From contig JAGOPB010000003.1 of assembly GCA_017992255.1 (NCBI GenBank), positions 1 through 33,224 on the forward strand: a stretch of 33,224 nucleotides of DNA, written 5' to 3'. Positions 30,655 through 33,224 of this stretch are shown here, piece by piece. Origin of the DNA: Minisyncoccota bacterium (GTDB taxonomy: Bacteria > Patescibacteriota > Minisyncoccia > Phycocordibacterales > UBA9973). Every line of letters starts with the position of its first letter. Within the stretch, counting starts at the first letter, position 1. The translations under genes were made by a program, and so were the position numbers. Under the pieces are notes generated by a model. It did no database searches, had not been told where the DNA came from, and worked only from the letters and a program-made list of their open reading frames with translations.

Positions 30655-30666
30655 AAAGCACCTACC

Positions 30667-30714
30667 CCAACCATAGCACTTTCGTGACGGCCGTCACGAA
30701 AGTGCTATGGTTGG
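30667..30714. repeat. 48-bp perfect palindrome, downstream of the Cas2-like gene
   Basis: Each 24-bp arm reads CCAACCATAGCACTTTCGTG then ACGG, and the right half is its exact reverse complement; centre GG|CC. The inner 40 bp match the palindrome at 31284-31333 except in the ninth to eleventh bases, where both arms changed together. On the minus strand it is followed by GGGTAGGTGCTTTTT, a poor T-tract for termination. Confidence 0.9.
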
Positions 30715-30746
30715 AATGAATTTTGATGTCGTACGTATTCTACGGT

Positions 30747-31262
30747 TTACAAACGTAGCGTGTGCATTTTTTTTGATTGGAGAACTTGGATATATTTTTG
30801 GAGTTTATGTTTTTTTATTTCATCAATAAATTCTTTTGGAAGTGGTCCGTATCCAGACCATACACTTTGTTGCATTTTAGTAAATCCCCACAACTTTAGT
30901 TGTGACCGTATCCAATGTCTCATACCACGAATATTTTCTGGAATATCAAACATAATAATAAGCTGGATATTTTTATCCACAACGGGACGTTTACTATTTG
31001 GTAGTAAATGCTTCACAACAAATTCACGATCTTTGAGCATGACGGTTTCTCTATCATATTTGATATATCCTTTCTTTTTTAAACGAGAGAGTTCAGTATT
31101 ATAGGTTGCCTTGTTTTTATGATAGCGAGACGCGATGATATCATACAACGCTTGTCGTTGTATCTGCATTGATCCACAAGAAAGTAATTGAGAAAGTAGT
31201 GTATCACCAAATGATGGATTGGCTAGCTCTGCGTACATGTTTTCGTACATGTCTTCTTCCAT
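30747..31262 (-). CDS. Cas2-like/PaaX-like protein with winged-helix N-terminus
   Basis: 171 residues. An N-terminal helix-turn-helix (about 20-80: QIQRQALYDIIASRYHKN, ATYNTELSRLKKKGYI) is joined to a ferredoxin-like fold with LIIMFDIPENIRGMRHWIRS (about 101-120), LKLWGFTKMQQSVWSGYGPL and a last helix. FDIPExxRxxRxxLRxxLxxxGFxxxQxSVW is the joint signature of Cas2 and of the Cas2-like domain of PaaX regulators. As no cas1, CRISPR repeats or other cas genes are visible, it is probably a DNA-binding regulator or a nuclease of another system. It has a leaderless promoter (TTGCTA-17-TATACT-6-ATG), and the -35 lies inside the upstream palindrome. The two flanking palindromes are the striking part. 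Confidence 0.8.
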   Translation of the reverse strand: MEEDMYENMYAELANPSFGDTLLSQLLSCGSMQIQRQALYDIIASRYHKNKATYNTELSRLKKKGYIKYDRETVMLKDREFVVKHLLPNSKRPVVDKNIQLIIMFDIPENIRGMRHWIRSQLKLWGFTKMQQSVWSGYGPLPKEFIDEIKKHKLQKYIQVLQSKKMHTLRL

Positions 31263-31268
31263 ATATCA

Positions 31269-31297
31269 AGTATATAAAATAAATACACCCATAGCAA
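31269..31297 (-). promoter_or_regulatory. Promoter of the Cas2-like gene, overlapping a palindrome
   Basis: TATACT at 31274-31269, 6 nt to ATG 31262, and TTGCTA (31297-31292) as -35 with 17-bp spacing. The -35 lies in the left arm of the palindrome 31284-31333, so a protein bound to the palindrome would block transcription. Confidence 0.65.
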
Positions 31298-31333
31298 CTT
31301 CGTGACGGCCGTCACGAAGTTGCTATGGGTGTA
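31284..31333. repeat. 50-bp perfect palindrome upstream of the Cas2-like gene
   Basis: Each 25-bp arm begins TACACCCATAGCAACTTCGT and ends GACGG, and the right half is its exact reverse complement; centre GG|CC. Shares CCATAGCA, TTCGTGACGG and the centre with 30667-30714. On the minus strand it is followed by TATTTATTTTATA, so it could also terminate the tsaE transcript. Confidence 0.9.
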
Positions 31334-31342
31334 GAAACCATT

Positions 31343-31438
31343 TTTAGTTATATTTTATTTTTAATTTTATTTCTACTTTTATTTCTTATTCTACTTCTAG
31401 TTCTAGTTTTGGTTTTGGTTCTGCTTTTACTTTTACTG
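31343..31438 (-). repeat. Degenerate hexanucleotide repeat
   Basis: On the minus strand the tract is AGTAAA, AGCAGA, ACCAAA, ACTAGA, AGTAGA, AATAAA and similar, 15 units of pattern A-N-Y-A-R-A with six-base period. All purine-rich on one strand and pyrimidine-rich on the other. It lies between tsaE and the palindrome. Frames across it (poly-Leu on plus, Ser-Lys/Thr-Arg on minus) are by-products. Confidence 0.75.
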
Positions 31439-31492
31439 CACAGGGTGTGTCTGATACAAATTTGGAAAAATAGAAATTTATTTTTTTACACT

Positions 31493-31921
31493 TTATATGA
31501 TAAGTATTCTTTTTTTCTCATCTAGGTGTTCTATCGTCACTCCGAGCACCTCGTCTGGAAGTACGCTCTTTATTTTCTCTGGCCACTCTACGACGACAAG
31601 ATTTCGAGGATTCTTTATGACACTATTCCATCCTAGTTTTACTATTTCTTCAGGGGTTTCCAGTCTGTACGCGTCGATGTGAACAAGTGCATCAAAATCA
31701 TTATGAATAACTGCATAACGTTTCATGATAACGAATGTAGGAGAAATCATCGTCTGTTCGATACCCAATATTTTGCCAATAGTCTGTGCCAGTGTTGTTT
31801 TGCCAACGCCTAAATCTCCTGTGAGACACAGTATCGTGGCAGATTGTTTCTGTGTTGGCATCGAATGAAGTACCAACTTTGCAATCTCGTGTATCTGATC
31901 TATAGTAAATTCTTTCCTCAT
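31493..31921 (-). CDS. tsaE: TsaE, ATPase of the tRNA t6A modification complex
   Basis: 142 residues. Walker A GDLGVGKTT at 35-43, switch/ISPTFVIMKRY, HIDAYRL and the C-terminal VVVEWPEKI (Walker B-like WxE) are all TsaE signatures. It drives TsaBD turnover in making N6-threonylcarbamoyladenosine at tRNA position 37. The start is ATG 31921 (MRKEFTIDQ) as TATGCT lies 6 nt before it; the frame to 31972 reads through a hairpin and is rejected. Confidence 0.95.
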   Translation of the reverse strand: MRKEFTIDQIHEIAKLVLHSMPTQKQSATILCLTGDLGVGKTTLAQTIGKILGIEQTMISPTFVIMKRYAVIHNDFDALVHIDAYRLETPEEIVKLGWNSVIKNPRNLVVVEWPEKIKSVLPDEVLGVTIEHLDEKKRILII

Positions 31922-31927
31922 GCGCCC

Positions 31928-31933
31928 AGCATA
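31928..31933 (-). promoter_or_regulatory. -10 box, leaderless promoter of tsaE
   Basis: TATGCT on the minus strand, 6 nt (GGGCGC), ATG 31921. The upstream terminator hairpin (31935-31969) covers the place where the -35 would be. Confidence 0.6.
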
Positions 31934-31934
31934 C

Positions 31935-31969
31935 CATAAAAAACACACGCAGTGCGTGTGTTTTTTATG
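31935..31969 (-). terminator. Terminator of the surface protein gene
   Basis: A 16-bp perfect stem CATAAAAAACACACGC/GCGTGTGTTTTTTATG with loop AGT; the T-run is inside the stem on both strands, so it may work both ways. 31 bp after the stop of the gene to its right. Confidence 0.85.
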
Positions 31970-32000
31970 CAATCGAGTTTTGTACTCGAAATGAAACTAC

Positions 32001-33224
32001 TTAGTGAGGCAAATCATTCACTGAGCGTGATTGATATGGCGCACCGTGTGTCGGCACGAAAGGAACCACTGGAGTTCTTCGTGACATACTTCTCGCAACT
32101 GCAATAAGAATCACAATCAAGAGAAGTATCAGAAGCCATCCACCAAAGGTGTTTGGGAAAAATCCGTTTCCAAAGAGTGCAAAACCTGCAAGTGAGCTAC
32201 CACAACGAGTCATATCATGTATCTTGTACGCTATAGCATCTTCTTGTCCGAGTGTTGACGAGTATGTGTACGCCATCACAGCTGTTGCTACCAATATATC
32301 TTCATCGATTGCTCCACGAGTTACTTCTCCTGAGATAAATATATCTCCTTCTTGGTTTACCGCAACATCGTTGAGTTCTACAGTCAAAGTATTGTCGGTT
32401 TCACTAAAGATTCCATTTGAAGCTTTTCGAAACGCAATATCCTGAGGCAGAGTAACTCGCAATATCACGTCTGTGAGTGTTCGTCCAGAAATATTTTTGT
32501 AGTGTACAGTGTAGTCGTTTATATCACTTGGACATGCATTGTCATATGGAGAGGTTATCTCGAGCATGAGTCGTGAGTTTCCAGTTCCTGTCCCTACGTT
32601 AGTGACAGTTGGACGCACATATACAGGTGGATTTGGGTTTACGGTAGATACTGTTCGGAAATTGAGCACATCACCACACATAGAACCTCCAGTGTTTTTA
32701 GCACATGCACGGAAGTAGTATGTTGTATTTGCCGAGAGTCCGAAAATACCATTCACAAAAACTTTTCCATCACCTATACCGAGTGTTTGGTCTGCAGTAC
32801 GGAAACCAAGTCCGTTCGTTGTTCCCCATTCAAACCATCCTGTAGTCCATGTATTACCATCACTTGAAAGTAATCCATTTAGTGCTGCAGTTGAGCCAGT
32901 GACTGACGTAGCAACAGTCGTAACGACATACGGTAAAAGGTAATCCGTTGAATCTGGAACAGAAATACCTCCACTAGTAGTCAAACACACAGTACTTCCT
33001 GTTGATGTCACGCCAAGATTGTTTTGAGCAAATGCTCTATAGCAATACTGCGTGTTCGGACTTAATCCTGTAATACTTGCTGATAGTGATTGTGGAGAAT
33101 AGAAAGTATTTGAAGATGTTGTAAAATTGAAATCATAATTTTTACCCCACTTGAAATATACATTCGCGTACGATGCACTAGTACCGATCGCATTGAGCGA
33201 GCCGTTGAGAGTAGCTGATGTAGT
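32001..33224 (-). CDS. Large surface protein, C-terminal part: fibronectin III-like repeats, DUF11-like domain, C-terminal membrane anchor
   Basis: The frame is open to the window edge (408 residues seen), so the start lies outside. Two FnIII-like repeats with the pattern STAALNGLLSSDGNTWTTGW ... FEWGT and LSANTTYYFRACAKNTGG are visible, each about 90-100 residues, with paired Cys (YCYRAFA, VCLTT; RACAKN, MCGDVL). They are followed by a DUF11-type domain (DYTVHYKNISGRTLTDVILR, and SNGIFSETDNTLTVEL), a helix WLLILLLIVILIAVA near the end and a basic stop-transfer SMSRR with a Pro-rich inside tail. Such proteins form cell-surface or S-layer-like fibres in CPR bacteria. Partner and binding target unknown. 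Confidence 0.85.
   Translation of the reverse strand, partial: TTSATLNGSLNAIGTSASYANVYFKWGKNYDFNFTTSSNTFYSPQSLSASITGLSPNTQYCYRAFAQNNLGVTSTGSTVCLTTSGGISVPDSTDYLLPYVVTTVATSVTGSTAALNGLLSSDGNTWTTGWFEWGTTNGLGFRTADQTLGIGDGKVFVNGIFGLSANTTYYFRACAKNTGGSMCGDVLNFRTVSTVNPNPPVYVRPTVTNVGTGTGNSRLMLEITSPYDNACPSDINDYTVHYKNISGRTLTDVILRVTLPQDIAFRKASNGIFSETDNTLTVELNDVAVNQEGDIFISGEVTRGAIDEDILVATAVMAYTYSSTLGQEDAIAYKIHDMTRCGSSLAGFALFGNGFFPNTFGGWLLILLLIVILIAVARSMSRRTPVVPFVPTHGAPYQSRSVNDLPH

Noticed and set aside
30667-31333. Palindromes as a two-repeat CRISPR array next to a Cas2
   Set aside because: The two units are 570 bp apart with a gene between, there are no spacers and no cas1; CRISPR repeats are not perfect full-length palindromes of this kind.
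31325-31525. Plus-strand frame with a poly-leucine stretch
   Set aside because: It is a translation of the hexamer repeat that starts inside the palindrome; it looks like a membrane helix only because the tract is T-rich.

Overview
The window looks like a chromosomal segment of a small-genome Candidate Phyla Radiation (Patescibacteria, probably Parcubacteria-type) bacterium. This is inferred from the AT-rich DNA, compact mostly minus-strand genes, single scattered tRNA genes, CPR-style conserved hypotheticals, a pilMNO cluster, and a serine recombinase of the CPR type whose reading frame runs into a tRNA. No 16S rRNA gene is present, so the lineage is not proven.

Layout. 1-2651: ABC exporter fragment, tRNA-Leu, rplS with an RluA/RluD-type pseudouridine synthase, tRNA-Arg(TCT). 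2678-7730: an accessory island between two tRNA genes. It has two parts. The first is a block of small unknown genes framed by 283-bp inverted repeats (IR-A). The second is a serine recombinase framed by 145/146-bp inverted repeats (IR-B). A 17-bp sequence occurs beside both tRNAs and at the IR-A/IR-B junction. 7729-12122: tRNA-Val, a pilM-N-O type IV pilus operon with a fourth membrane gene, a membrane protein, tRNA-Arg(GCG), a tRNA-binding protein, ruvX and tRNA-Ser. 12211-18445: a GIY-YIG protein, a broken reverse transcriptase with a DGR-like motif, a five-gene copper operon (csoR, copA, a His-motif membrane protein, an HMA-SafE fusion, a cupredoxin) and a decayed recombinase. 18649-26349: mostly housekeeping and envelope genes (META-domain protein, CPR hypotheticals, Gmad2-like protein, thioredoxin-like protein, rpsT, ruvA, SpoU methyltransferase, beta-propeller glycosidase-like protein, tRNA-Lys). 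26350-33224: a probable structured ncRNA, holA-like gene, ICMT-like methyltransferase, polA, a Cas2/PaaX-like gene between two perfect 48-50 bp palindromes, tsaE, and the end of a large surface protein.

Three signals stand out. First, about thirteen resident genes carry a -10 hexamer (mostly TATACT) exactly 6 nt before the start codon, so leaderless mRNAs appear to be the normal gene design here; this also corrects several start codons. The island genes 3751-5531 instead have long leaders with a repeated stem, which marks them as foreign. Second, the Cas2-like gene is bracketed by two near-identical perfect palindromes whose arms differ only by compensated changes, and one overlaps its -35 box. 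Third, the IR-A island has divergent promoters with abutting -35 boxes and repeated hairpin/leader blocks around unknown small genes, and looks like a self-contained mobile unit.

All calls come from reading the sequence; no database search was run.
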